A stretch of DNA of 45,168 bases from a virus. Shown piece by piece: positions 31,406 through 39,140 of this stretch; position 1 is the stretch's first letter; every line of letters starts with the position of its first letter. Location of the stretch: the IMG/VR virus record IMGVR_UViG_3300046167_000916, positions 1 through 45,168 of that record; one strand, given 5' to 3'. The position numbers and the translations under genes were made by a program. The notes under the pieces were generated by a model. The model made no database searches. It saw only the letters and a list, made by a program, of their open reading frames with translations, and was not told where the DNA came from.

Positions 31406-31978
31406 ATGGTTAAAAAGTCGAAAAAGGCGATGGCCAATCGTGGCACGTTTGAAAGCAAGCACACTGACTATGCAGATCCGATCCACTACAAGGTAGCAGC
31501 AGCGGTCGAGCCGTTCACCTTCGCGTCAGCAGCGGCCAGCAAGGTGTGGGGCGATACGCTGGTCAATTGTGTGCCGCCAACATACGCGTTGAGGTATCGT
31601 GAGCTGAAGGGTAAGCTGGACGCAGCGATGGTTGCAAATGATTACGAGCTGTGCGTTGAGCTGGCCACAAGCCTAATTAAGGCGCTCAAGGTGATGAACG
31701 TGAAGGCGCGGCAGGATGGCCATGAACCGCCAAAGGTTGACGGTCATATCTGTGAATGGGGTGGCAAGATATATTGCTTCCTCGCCAGCGGAGATATAAG
31801 CGCCGTCAGACGCGCAAACTTAAATTGGGCTGTGTACCACATATCTGACGTTTGTGCCGTCTTGAACGCGCTTACAGACGATCTGGTCGCCCCTGTGGTT
31901 AATGAGTTCCCGAAAGCCAAGATCACAGCGGTCAGAATGTACGACGATGAAATTAACTTTGAACCAAATGGAGAGTAA
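31406..31978 (+). CDS. Unknown protein after the origin-like repeats
   Basis: The 190-residue product starts with ATG 31406 and has a basic N-terminus (MVKKSKKAMANRGTF). The middle has helical WGDTLVNCVPPTYALRYREL and LCVELATSLIKALKVMNVKA, then a short beta segment (HICEWGGKIYCFLASGDIS). I do not recognise a family. Location in the replication module, just after the helicase and origin-like repeats, suggests a role in DNA replication or its regulation; that is only an inference. Confidence 0.5.
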   Translation: MVKKSKKAMANRGTFESKHTDYADPIHYKVAAAVEPFTFASAAASKVWGDTLVNCVPPTYALRYRELKGKLDAAMVANDYELCVELATSLIKALKVMNVKARQDGHEPPKVDGHICEWGGKIYCFLASGDISAVRRANLNWAVYHISDVCAVLNALTDDLVAPVVNEFPKAKITAVRMYDDEINFEPNGE

Positions 31979-31979
31979 A

Positions 31980-32252
31980 ATGACAGACAACGTAAGAACG
32001 CAAGTGCTAAAGGAAGCATCGCAACTCATCAACGGGGAGCGGGCGAGGCACTACGGTGAGCCAAGTGAGAACTTCGGATGTACTGCTACATTGTGGCAGG
32101 CTTATCTAGGATATCCAATCAGCGCGTCTGATGTTTGTCACATGATGGCGCTGCTTAAAATAGCCAGGTTACGCAACGGCAGCCACAGAGACTCATCAGT
32201 GGATTGCGCTGGCTACATGGCCCTCGGCGCCGAGTGCGATTCAAGTGAGTAG
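31980..32252 (+). CDS. DUF6378-like small protein
   Basis: ATG at 31980 directly follows the previous stop (GAGAGTAAAATG; a GGAGAG box lies close). The 90-residue protein reads LKEASQLINGERARHYGEPS and ENFGCTATLWQAYLGYPISA then DVCHMMALLKIARLRNGSHRDSSVDCAGYM. This is the DUF6378 pattern, a helical protein found in many phages, with the R-x-x-H-Y-G motif. A nucleotide-linked hydrolase role has been suggested for similar all-alpha folds; I do not claim it. An open frame extends upstream to 31902, but the start at 31980 has the ribosome site. Confidence 0.7.
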   Translation: MTDNVRTQVLKEASQLINGERARHYGEPSENFGCTATLWQAYLGYPISASDVCHMMALLKIARLRNGSHRDSSVDCAGYMALGAECDSSE

Positions 32253-32322
32253 ACTTTTTGGTCAATGTATGTGATAAGTGGATCGGAGTATGATCCTCCC
32301 AGACATGCTTTCATGGCAACTA

Positions 32323-32352
32323 AACCCCTGCTTTCAGCGGGGGTTCTTTTTT
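32323..32352 (+). terminator. Rho-independent terminator
   Basis: Stem AACCCCTGC / GCGGGGGTT (9 bp with one G-T pair, loop TTTCA) is followed by CTTTTTTG. It ends the replication transcript after DUF6378. A short palindrome GGATC...GATCC lies just before it. Confidence 0.85.
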
Positions 32353-32395
32353 GCTTTGTTTGCCAGTAAGGTCTCCAAATTAGGGAGGTTACGCC

Positions 32396-32581
32396 ATGTC
32401 AAGTGAAGTCTTTGTTATATCCAGCGGGATGGAGATCGACGCCGATATCATTGACGCCGTCTTTGACTTTATGGATGAGTGCCACGACGAAGGATACAAC
32501 GCCGCTCAGATTATGGTGGCGATGCTCTGCGTCGTGCAGATGATACAGGAATCCGCAAGCACCTCGCAATCAATTCATTGA
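32396..32581 (+). CDS. Small acidic protein, unknown
   Basis: The 61-residue protein starts MSSEVFVISSGMEIDADIID and is very acidic with a hydrophobic helix QIMVAMLCVVQMIQ and a Ser-rich end. A GGGAGG box is 8 bases upstream. It stands alone between the terminator and the repeats flanking the gpZ-like gene. No family recognised. Confidence 0.5.
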   Translation: MSSEVFVISSGMEIDADIIDAVFDFMDECHDEGYNAAQIMVAMLCVVQMIQESASTSQSIH

Positions 32582-32595
32582 TCGTGTATCATATG

Positions 32596-32631
32596 GGTGA
32601 GCTTTTCCATCGGAGGTGAGCTTTTCCATCC
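32596..32631 (+). repeat. Two copies of an 18-bp repeat, left of the gpZ-like gene
   Basis: The unit GGTGAGCTTTTCCATCGG starts at 32596 and again (variant) at 32615, just before the gpZ-like gene start. The same unit (GGTGAGCTTTTCCCTCGG) occurs five more times right after that gene. Each unit includes GGTGAG close to a ribosome-site-like sequence, but the spacing is not suited to translation. Confidence 0.7.
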
Positions 32632-32642
32632 CAGGGGGTCCA

Positions 32643-33380
32643 ATGTCTATTCGCTTCTCAATTAAGGCCGACACAGATCAGATGTACAAGAAGTTGGACA
32701 ACCTGGCGCGTCGGCAGATCCCCTTTGCGGTTGCCAGGGCAGTAACCCAAACAGCGGTGAAGGTGCGGAATGAGGACATCACCCGCGAATACATGCGCAC
32801 ATTTGAGGCGCGAAACTTATCTTTCATCATGGCGGTTCACCGGGTTTACGGCGCCAACGCATCTTTTGCTAAGCGCACAGGGATGGCTGTGGCCTCGATC
32901 CAGCCCGTTGATGACCCAGTGCCAGCAGGGACAACGGCAGGCGCTAGCGGTTCACGGGAAGGCACAAAGAAGACCAGAGCCGGCACGCAGTTCATGAAGC
33001 GCCATGTCAAAGGTGGGATCAAGACATCTGGGCGCACAAAGCTGGCCATTCCCATCAGTGGCGCGAATATAAAGCGTCGGCAAGGGTCTGGTCCTATGGC
33101 TGGACGTATCACTGAGGCTTCTAAGCCAAAGCAAGTGCTGGCGCGTAAGAATACTTTTTATGGCACTAGCAAGCGCACTGGTAAAAGCATGATTATGCAG
33201 CGCACTGGCAGCAAGAAAAACACAAAGATAAAGGCGCTTTACACCTTATCTCCAAGCGCAAAGATCAATCGCGTTTACAATCCCCTGCCAGCGGCAAAGC
33301 GCGGCATCGCGCGAACTTTCCCCAGCCTTTTCCGCAAATCTTTTGTCGGCGCACTGCGCACCGCGAAAATTCGCGGCTGA
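32643..33380 (+). CDS. Minor tail gpZ-like protein, displaced
   Basis: ATG at 32643 is preferred because the longer frame from 32616 begins inside a repeat. GGGGG lies 6-7 bases before ATG. The 245-residue protein is Lys/Arg-rich. Its first 55 residues (LARRQIPFAVARAVTQTAVK with a Y-M-R-T-F-E-A-R-N helix) resemble lambda gpZ-type (prophage minor tail Z) proteins; the C-terminus has TLSPSAKINRVYNPLPAAKR and FPSLFRKSFVGALRT, again family-like. It would help close the tail at the head end. In lambda-like phages this gene lies in the tail operon; here it lies alone between two clusters of 18-bp repeats. Confidence 0.6.
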   Translation: MSIRFSIKADTDQMYKKLDNLARRQIPFAVARAVTQTAVKVRNEDITREYMRTFEARNLSFIMAVHRVYGANASFAKRTGMAVASIQPVDDPVPAGTTAGASGSREGTKKTRAGTQFMKRHVKGGIKTSGRTKLAIPISGANIKRRQGSGPMAGRITEASKPKQVLARKNTFYGTSKRTGKSMIMQRTGSKKNTKIKALYTLSPSAKINRVYNPLPAAKRGIARTFPSLFRKSFVGALRTAKIRG

Positions 33381-33467
33381 ACTTTTCCCTCGGTGAACTT
33401 TTCCCTCGGTAGGGTGAGCTTTTCCACTGGTGAGCTTTTCCCTCGGTAGGGTGAGCTTTTCCCTCGG
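33376..33467 (+). repeat. Five copies of an 18-bp repeat, right of the gpZ-like gene
   Basis: The unit GGTGAGCTTTTCCCTCGG (with small variants such as GCTGAACTTTTCCCTCGG) starts at 33376, 33392, 33413, 33429 and 33450, so spacing alternates 16, 21, 16 and 21 bases. The first copy includes the stop codon of the gpZ-like gene. The paired units of about 37 bases suggest a duplicated block. Function unknown. Confidence 0.75.
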
Positions 33468-33672
33468 TCATGGTTTTGTGCGTTTTCGGTGGCGTTTTCT
33501 TGCCCGCTCGCCGCGCCGCGGCATGATTTTGACGCCGCGCCGCAGAATTTGGGCGCGTTGAATTAATTGCAAAATAATTGGAAAGCGTGCATTTTTTTCT
33601 TGATGATATGCGCAAAGCATATTAGGAACATATTAAGCGGTGACGTTGCCGCGATAACAGGAGAAAAAAACA
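33468..33672. promoter_or_regulatory. Control region before the right-end gene block
   Basis: This 205-base interval has a G+C-rich part with repeated CGCCGCGCCGC, then an AT-rich part with the inverted repeat ATATGC-GCAAA-GCATAT (33606-33622), an operator-like element, and GAGAAAA close to the next start. It likely drives the four-gene block to the right. No protein-coding frame is convincing here. Confidence 0.4.
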
Positions 33673-33951
33673 ATGTGCAAAGAATGCAGAACATATCCAC
33701 AAATGGCCGCGCTTGGCGCGATTGATTGTTACTATAAAACCGCCGCCGAATTTGTGGCCGGAATTTTTGGCGTTATGTTATTCGCCGCTCTTGTCTTTTA
33801 TGCGCCCGCGCTAATGGCAACCGAATTCTGGAGCGACGCTTGCGGATATGGCGTTTTTAACAATTGGTTCGAGGTTGGTTACTATTTCCAATCGTCATCA
33901 AGCGCGCTTTGCGACGCTGCACAAATTCAATCGCAATCAATCACAAAATAA
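33673..33951 (+). CDS. Membrane protein with one TM, unknown
   Basis: The 92-residue product starts MCKECRTYPQMAALGA, carries a strong membrane segment (FVAGIFGVMLFAALVFYAPALM, about residues 28-49) and a Cys-Gly/Ser-rich exterior part with Cys near 59 and 81. AGGAG is seen upstream. First gene of the right-end block; no family recognised. It could be a membrane-directed host-modifying peptide, but nothing shows it. Confidence 0.55.
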   Translation: MCKECRTYPQMAALGAIDCYYKTAAEFVAGIFGVMLFAALVFYAPALMATEFWSDACGYGVFNNWFEVGYYFQSSSSALCDAAQIQSQSITK

Positions 33952-33976
33952 ACAGAACAAATAAGGAAGCAAAACA

Positions 33977-34726
33977 ATGAACATGCAAGAAACAATAGCG
34001 CAAATGCTCACTGAAAATACTGGCACTCACTTTTTGGATAGTGGCGGCGCAAACGGGCGCGCCTGGCAGCAAAATGCTGGCAAGGTTGTTGCTGATTTTG
34101 AGGCCCAGCCCAGCGCCACCGCCGAAATATATGTCAGGGAATGGCAGGGAAAATTGGTGGCAGAAGTTTTGCCGTGCGTAAATATATTTCATTTATTAAC
34201 GTGCGGCGCTTTGGAGCTTGATGATTTGTGCCATGAATTTAACGCTATGCCCGTCGCTGAATGGGGTGGCGATTATAATGGCGTATCGCTCGAAGGTTCG
34301 GAGTGGCTTGAGGCTCGCGGCTTTGTAATGTGCAAGGAAAGCCGTGGCGGTTGGAACACTTACAATTGGAACGCAGCTCATTCCCAAGTTATGCAAGGTA
34401 ATGAGCTAACACTTGAGGGTGAGTGCGGTGAGGAAAAATATTTGCTGCTGCAAATACATGGCGGCGCTGACGTCCGCGGCGGCTATACTGACGCGCGGCT
34501 TTTCAAGCTGGCAGATTATGCCGAATTTTACAACGTAGTAAGTGAAGACTGCGGCTTTTCGGATGAACGCGGCGAAATATCAATAAGCTGGCACGGTGAA
34601 TGGATAAATTCTGACGGCGGCTGCGCCGATGATGAGAGCGACTTGCTGGCATTTGCTACGGCTTGCGGCGCGTCACTTGAAAACCCAAGCGTTACCGTTG
34701 CGGGCGACGCTTACTTGGATTTTTGA
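33977..34726 (+). CDS. Conserved phage protein with HFLDSGGANGR motif, unknown function
   Basis: The 249-residue protein contains TGTHFLDSGGANGRAWQQNA near its start, a motif I associate with a widespread phage protein group of unknown role. It continues with acidic and aromatic stretches (WGGDYNGVSLEGSEWLEARG, YNVVSEDCGFSDERGEISIS) and an acidic end. It is in the same direction as neighbours and starts 25 bases after the TM gene. No enzymatic motif is clear; a His or Cys metal site is not evident. Function unknown. Confidence 0.6.
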   Translation: MNMQETIAQMLTENTGTHFLDSGGANGRAWQQNAGKVVADFEAQPSATAEIYVREWQGKLVAEVLPCVNIFHLLTCGALELDDLCHEFNAMPVAEWGGDYNGVSLEGSEWLEARGFVMCKESRGGWNTYNWNAAHSQVMQGNELTLEGECGEEKYLLLQIHGGADVRGGYTDARLFKLADYAEFYNVVSEDCGFSDERGEISISWHGEWINSDGGCADDESDLLAFATACGASLENPSVTVAGDAYLDF

Positions 34727-34741
34727 TAGGGGGGAACTGGC

Positions 34742-34996
34742 ATGAAAAACCAACTAATAAAAGAAAACGTCCACGGCGAATTTGACGTTCTTATTGACCC
34801 GGTGACGAATTTTTGTGCAATCAAGCGCGGCGATGATATGGGGCCATTTTTCGACAATTGGCATGATTGCGTTGACTGGGGACAGGACACAAATTGCGGG
34901 CAATTGTCATTGCCTGATTATGACGTCGAGCCATTGGCGGGCTTGCAAGCCATATTTGCTCAAATGTATATTAGCAGATTAGAGGGCGCGGTATGA
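34742..34996 (+). CDS. Unknown 84-residue protein
   Basis: The product starts MKNQLIKENVHGEFDVLIDP and includes FDNWHDCVDWGQDTNCGQLS with two Cys. AGGGGGG lies 8 bases before ATG. It ends four bases inside the next gene (ATGATG), so the two are coupled. No family recognised. Confidence 0.5.
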   Translation: MKNQLIKENVHGEFDVLIDPVTNFCAIKRGDDMGPFFDNWHDCVDWGQDTNCGQLSLPDYDVEPLAGLQAIFAQMYISRLEGAV

Positions 34997-35259
34997 TGTG
35001 TTCAATTGCTTATAGTCATTTAAAGAGCTGGCCCGACCATCACCCGCGCCCGGTTTTCAGCGTAAACAGTTATCAATATTCATATGACGGAAAAACCCAC
35101 GCTTATGAGGCATTAAACGGGGTAGAGGCGTTTTTGAATTTTGTAGCTGGCATAATAGAGGAAACCGGATTTGACGGCGTGCAAGATCAATTTCAAAACG
35201 TTGATGCATTTTTAATATCGGCTGGCGTCAATACCGCTTTTTGGTCAAAGGATAAATAG
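34993..35259 (+). CDS. Unknown 88-residue protein
   Basis: The product starts MMCSIAYSHLKSWPDHHPRP and has Tyr/His-rich FSVNSYQYSYDGKTHAYEAL and a helical AFLNFVAGIIEETGFDGVQD. It overlaps the previous gene by four bases and is the last sizeable gene of the phage. No family recognised. Confidence 0.5.
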   Translation: MMCSIAYSHLKSWPDHHPRPVFSVNSYQYSYDGKTHAYEALNGVEAFLNFVAGIIEETGFDGVQDQFQNVDAFLISAGVNTAFWSKDK

Positions 35260-35262
35260 ACA

Positions 35263-35325
35263 ATGGAAAAAACCTGTAACCTTTGCGGCATTGCAATCAT
35301 GTTGGCAATCATGGCGTTTATCTAA
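35263..35325 (+). CDS. Possible 20-residue leader or hydrophobic peptide
   Basis: A 20-codon frame begins MEKTCNLCGIAIMLAIMAFI with one Cys pair and a hydrophobic tail. It starts right after the previous stop and ends before the first terminator. It may be a toxin-like or leader peptide, or simply random; evidence is weak. Confidence 0.25.
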   Translation: MEKTCNLCGIAIMLAIMAFI

Positions 35326-35348
35326 GCGCGTCGCCATAAACTAACATC

Positions 35349-35373
35349 AAGCCCGCCATTGCGCGGGCTTTTT
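35349..35373 (+). terminator. Rho-independent terminator, first of two
   Basis: Stem AAGCCCGC / GCGGGCTT with loop CATTGC and a T-run ends the right-end gene block. Confidence 0.85.
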
Positions 35374-35400
35374 GCTGTCCGCTTGCCCGCCAGCCCGCCC

Positions 35401-35424
35401 GCCCGCCATTTGCGCGGGCTTTTT
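35401..35424 (+). terminator. Rho-independent terminator, second of two
   Basis: Stem GCCCGC / GCGGGC with loop CATTTGC and five T bases; close copy of the first terminator 50 bases upstream. Together they would strongly isolate the packaging genes that follow in a circular map. Confidence 0.8.
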
Positions 35425-35679
35425 GCTGCGCGCTGCCCGCCCGGTTGCCAGGTTAAAACGAGCCGCGCAAATATCGCGTCTCATTGCCCAAACTAATCGC
35501 GCTACCCCCTAGGCCCGTCGAATATTACGGCAATGAGCGACCCTAAAAAAGGGCCGTTTTTAGGCCGTTTTAAGCGCGGTTTGCATTATGGAAAGCACTT
35601 GCGCTCAAAACCTGCTTCCCCCCACTCAAAACGTCTTAAACGGGTCCTCTGGGCCTGTCAGCCTGCGGGTACGCGCGAG
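35425..35679. other. Non-coding phage end, possible packaging (cos/pac) region
   Basis: Between the last terminator and the junction there is no convincing gene. It contains CCTAAAAA (35542) and its inverse TTTTTAGG (35557) as a hairpin, tandem GGCCGTTTT, and CCGTTTTAAG near 35566 with a partial inverse CTTAAACGGG near 35636. On a circular map it lies just before TerS, the usual site of the packaging signal. A 67-codon frame across 35533-35736 spans the junction and is not credible. Confidence 0.4.
35668..35679 (+). repeat. 12-bp direct repeat, right copy and junction
   Basis: GGTACGCGCGAG repeats the first 12 bases of the window. DNA before it is phage-like; DNA after it soon becomes the 3' flank of an algal gene on the opposite strand. 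Confidence 0.6.
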
Positions 35680-35798
35680 ACGAACTGTGAATACGGTACG
35701 TATAGTCTACCTATTTATCTCCAGACCGCGTGGTGATACGTGACGATCGCGACACGTGAAACCATCTCGCGCGAGAGTGTGTGATGTCATCTGTCTCA

Positions 35799-37733
35799 CT
35801 ACCTCGACCTCGAGCGTCCCATCTTCTTCCGCCCGCGCCCAGCTTTGAAGATGTCCCCGGCGCGCAGCGGCTTCTTCTCCCCCGGAGCGCCCTTGCCGCG
35901 CTTGTCCTCCCCCTTCGCCGGCCTCCGCCGCTTCTTCTTCCCCCCGAACTCGGAGGGTTCCTCGACGTCCGCGTACGTCGGGTCCCTCTCCCGCTTCCCC
36001 CCGCCCAGCCTCTTGCCGTCGCCGTCCAAAGACGCGCCCTCGCCGCCGCCCAGCTTCTTGCGGCCGCGCAGGTACCCGGGCAGGTGCGAGAGGTGCGGCA
36101 GCGGCGGCTGCTTGGCGAGGCTCACGTCGTGCTTGAGCAGGTTCAGGTCCTCGGGGTTGTCCTCGAAGTGCGCGGCGAGCCGCTCGCTATTGAGCAGCTC
36201 CGCGCGCAGCTCGCGCACGCGCGCCTCGCGCACGGCGGTCTTCCCCACGGACCGCGCCGCGTCCTCGGCGCGGTAGCGGAGCGACTCGACGGCTTCCGGC
36301 TTCAATCCCGTAAACGGAGCCATCGCGTTCGCCGCCGCCGCGCCGGCGTCGCCGCCGTTTTCCGCCAGCGCCGTCTTCACCGCCTCGAAGAGCGGCGCCT
36401 CCGCCGGGGACACCAGCGTGATGGCCGTGCCGCTCTTCCCCGCCCTTCCCGTCCTCCCGACCCGGTGCAGATACGCCGACGCGCTCGGAGGCACGTCGAA
36501 GTTGATCACCGTGCGCACGTCTTTGAAGTCGACGCCGCGCGCGACGCCGAATTCGACGTCGCGGCGCGTTTTTCGCTGGCTCTTTTTCTCTTTCGTTTTC
36601 AAAGCGGAAGCGTCGCCGGTCGAAGCGTCGCCAGCCTCGTCGTCCGACGCGTCGTTCGCGCCGTCGCCGCCGTCGCCGCCGTCTCGTCGCCCCAGGGTCT
36701 CTTCCCCGCGTTCCTCGCCCTCGGCGGCGGCGATCATGTAGTCGTACACGCCGCGGTTGAACTCCTGCAGGATGTGCGCGCGCGAGTTGGCGGGGAGCTC
36801 GGCGTGCAGCGCGCAGCAGGGCACGCCGAACTTGTCCAGGAACAGACGCAGGCGCACCGCGGCGTCGGGGTCCTTGACGAACACGAGCGTCTTGCGACGA
36901 CACACGCCCAGGCGGAGCAAGGACATGCACGTCAGAAGTTTGTCTTTCGCCGCCACGTCCAAGAAACGATGCGCGATGTCGGGACCGCCGTCCTTTTTCT
37001 CGTCACCGCCGTCCTTTTTCTCGTCGCCCTCCGCTTTCGTCGCGGACACGTCCAGCCGCACGGGGTGCTGCAGCACGAGCGCCTCCAGCCTGGCGAGTTC
37101 CTCGCCCGCGGTCGCGGAGAGGAGCATGCACTGCACGCCCTTCTCGCAGGCATCAACCACCTTCTTGATGTCCTCCTCGTACCCGAAGCTCAGCAGCAGA
37201 TCAGCCTCGTCCAGCACGAGCAGCTCCAGGCCGGCGTTCAACGCGCCGGTCGGGAAGAGGTTCTCGCGGACGCACTCCGCGGCGCGCGCGGGCGTGGCGA
37301 TGAGGATTTCCGGAGGTGCGCCCGCGAACTCGCGGAGCACGGCGGAGGCGCACCCAGCCGCGGGGAGCTCGCCCGCGCGCAGGGAAGGCGCGCACTTCCC
37401 GAGGAGAAACGCAGCTTCCTTCTTCACCTGATGCGCGAGCTCGCGCGTGGGCACGAGCACGAGCGCGCGCGGGTTGGAGGGCGGCGCGCCTCCCATCGCG
37501 GCGTCGCCGCTGGTGACGATCTTGTGGATCGCGGGGAGTAAGTACGCCGCGGTCTTGCCGCTCCCGGTGTGCGCGCGAGCCACCACGTCCTTGCCCTCCA
37601 GCACGAGCGGGATCGCCTGGGACTGCACCGCCGTCGGCGCGCGGTACCGCTTCTTCGTCAGCGCGCGGAGCAGCCGCGGGTCCAGCCCGAGGGTCGTCCA
37701 GCCGTCGCCCGCGTCGCCCGACTCGGCACCCAT
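35799..37733 (-). CDS. DBP9/DDX56-type DEAD-box RNA helicase
   Basis: The start at 37733 (MGAESGDAGDGWTTLGLDPR) is chosen because the DEAD-box Q-motif begins there; the frame stays open to 38330 but the extra part shows no helicase features and overlaps a neighbour. The 644-residue protein has AHTGSGKT (54-61), PTRELA (95-100), DEAD (175-178), SAT (206-208) and HRVGRTGR (423-430). The segment VDFKDVRTVINFDVPPSASA is typical of DBP9/DDX56, which unwinds pre-60S ribosomal RNA in the nucleolus. Residues 335-395 form an acidic insertion with Gly/Asp runs, and the C-terminus is Lys/Arg/Gly-rich. Conserved in green algae and plants. Confidence 0.9.
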   Translation of the reverse strand: MGAESGDAGDGWTTLGLDPRLLRALTKKRYRAPTAVQSQAIPLVLEGKDVVARAHTGSGKTAAYLLPAIHKIVTSGDAAMGGAPPSNPRALVLVPTRELAHQVKKEAAFLLGKCAPSLRAGELPAAGCASAVLREFAGAPPEILIATPARAAECVRENLFPTGALNAGLELLVLDEADLLLSFGYEEDIKKVVDACEKGVQCMLLSATAGEELARLEALVLQHPVRLDVSATKAEGDEKKDGGDEKKDGGPDIAHRFLDVAAKDKLLTCMSLLRLGVCRRKTLVFVKDPDAAVRLRLFLDKFGVPCCALHAELPANSRAHILQEFNRGVYDYMIAAAEGEERGEETLGRRDGGDGGDGANDASDDEAGDASTGDASALKTKEKKSQRKTRRDVEFGVARGVDFKDVRTVINFDVPPSASAYLHRVGRTGRAGKSGTAITLVSPAEAPLFEAVKTALAENGGDAGAAAANAMAPFTGLKPEAVESLRYRAEDAARSVGKTAVREARVRELRAELLNSERLAAHFEDNPEDLNLLKHDVSLAKQPPLPHLSHLPGYLRGRKKLGGGEGASLDGDGKRLGGGKRERDPTYADVEEPSEFGGKKKRRRPAKGEDKRGKGAPGEKKPLRAGDIFKAGRGRKKMGRSRSR

Positions 37734-37943
37734 CGTCGGAGACGCGAGGACGTGGAGAGGGAGGGGAGATGCACGAGCGCGGAGAGCGGCGCGCTGTCGC
37801 AATGGGCGGCGGCGGCGAAAAATCGTCGGCGGCTGCGCTCGCAGGAAAGCGAGGCGCAACTCGCTCTCCCCACTGTCGGCGAAACGGAAGCTCGCCACCT
37901 TCCGGTGGGCACCCTTGATCATGGACAAGAGAGAGTTTGTTTT
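37734..37943. promoter_or_regulatory. Divergent promoter region of helicase and DUF72 genes
   Basis: About 210 bases lie between the two opposed starts. No TATA element or repeat stands out, as is usual for compact algal genomes. Shared or bidirectional promoter is likely. Confidence 0.4.
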
Positions 37944-39140
37944 ATGCCACCACGACAGAGCACTCCGCGCCAGGGGCGTCTCGCGGACCGCGCCATGGCG
38001 TCCGGCGCGCCGCTCGACCTGGCCGGCCGGCTTGTGCAGGGCACGTGCGGCTGGGGCTCCCCGCACCAGCACCTGAGCGTGTACCCCGCGTCCTGTCGCA
38101 GCGCGGAGGATCGGCTGGAAGTGTACTCGAGGCACTTCGGCGCGGTCGAGGTGGACTCCACGTGCTACGCGATTCCGAGCGCTAAAGTCGTCGAGCGGTG
38201 GGTCAAACGCGTCCCCCCCCGGCTTCACGTTCCTGTTCAAGGCGTTCGGGGCGTTCTGCGCCTCCTCCGTCGACGTCGCGTCGCTCCCCAGAAGCACGCG
38301 CGCGCTGCTCGGGCCGGAGGATGACGGCAAATCGCACGTCGCCTACGCGCGTCTGCCGGAAGAAGCGCGCGCCGACCTGTGGAACGCGTTCCACGCGTGC
38401 CTGGCGCCCGTCTCTAAGGCGAACAAGCTCGCGTGCGTCGTGTTCCAGTTCCACACCACGTTCGGGGTGAGCCCCTCGAACCGCGCGAAGGTGGAGGAGC
38501 TGCGGACCCGGCTGGATCCAAAACTGCAAATGGCGGTGGAGTTTCGCGACAGGGCGTGGATCGTCGGCGCCGTCGGCGACGAAACCGCGCGTTGGTGTTC
38601 GCGAATGGATCTCGCGCTCGTGGCTTCCGACGAGCTCGCGCACGAGACCGCGCAGCCGGACAGGGCTCAGACCGGTCTGCCGAAGGGCCAGTAAGCGGAT
38701 CGTGATGCCGACCAAGTTGGTCGCCTCCGCGACGTGGGGCGCGCTGATTCGAGTGCACCGAAGACACGGCGGTAAAGAACGCGTGCTTACGCCGAGCGAG
38801 ATCGTTGGTTGGGGGGCGAGGATAAACGCGATACTCCCGGAATTACGAAAACAACGTCGTCACGAAAGCGAAGAGACGAAGCACGGCCCGCCCGTCAAGG
38901 GCAGGCTCGCCCTTGTACGTGATGTGGGGCACGGACTGGAAAGACGCGCCCTTGCTCAACGCGGCGGCGTTGGCGAACGCGGTGCCCGCGGCGGCGCGGC
39001 TGGACTGGGCGGCGGAGCAGAAAAAGAAGGCGCGCGCGAAAAAAAAACGGCGTCGCGGGGCTCTTCGCGAGACGCGCGCAAATGGCGAATGGCGAGGAGG
39101 GCGTACGAGAGGGGTTTGGTCTCGAGAGCCGTCGGTGTGA
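37944..39140 (+). pseudogene. DUF72/YecE-like gene broken by three frameshifts
   Basis: The gene starts at ATG 37944 (MPPRQSTPRQGRL) and the family-like GTCGWGSPHQ then VEVDSTCYAIPSAK follow. The frame breaks at a run of eight C (38213-38220), again near 38690 (a T makes TAA after LPKGQ), and near 38897-38906. Continuing one frame over each time restores FTFLFKAFGAF, VVFQFHTTFG, then MPTKLVASATWGALIRVHRR and YVMWGTDWKDAPLLN. Each break fits one extra base. The DUF72/YecE fold is a TIM-barrel-like protein of unknown role (found in bacteria and plants). The gene may be whole in the organism and broken only in this sequence. Confidence 0.65.

Larger units (their letters stand above)
1..35679. 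other. Tailed-phage genome segment, probably complete
   Basis: The segment carries the full gene set of a siphovirus-like phage in standard order: terminase, portal, protease/capsid, head-tail joining, tail tube, chaperones, tape measure, tail tip, fibres, lysis, replication. It starts 75 bases before the small terminase gene and ends in a non-coding region with inverted repeats. The same 12 bp is found at base 1 and at 35668, which fits a circular or terminally redundant genome of about 35.7 kb. No integrase or prophage repressor is visible, so a lytic life cycle is inferred. The host is probably an alphaproteobacterium (inference from the GTA-type holin and gene style). Confidence 0.85.

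Noticed and set aside
31206-31406. 66-codon frame over the CTACAAA repeats
   Set aside because: It reads through the iteron-like repeats, giving low-complexity YKTYKK-type sequence; likely not a gene.
33376-33467. CRISPR array
   Set aside because: Units are only 18 bases, spacers are absent or 3 bases or less, and no cas genes exist nearby.
1-35679. Prophage or gene transfer agent
   Set aside because: No integrase, excisionase or repressor; a full replication and recombination set and lysis genes argue for a phage genome. GTA-like holin is shared by many phages.
35533-35736. 67-codon frame spanning the phage-alga join
   Set aside because: It crosses the proposed junction and mixes both genomes.
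35781-37541. 586-codon + strand frame over the helicase gene
   Set aside because: It is a shadow of the DBP9/DDX56 gene on the other strand; its product is Arg/Leu/Ala-rich with no family pattern.
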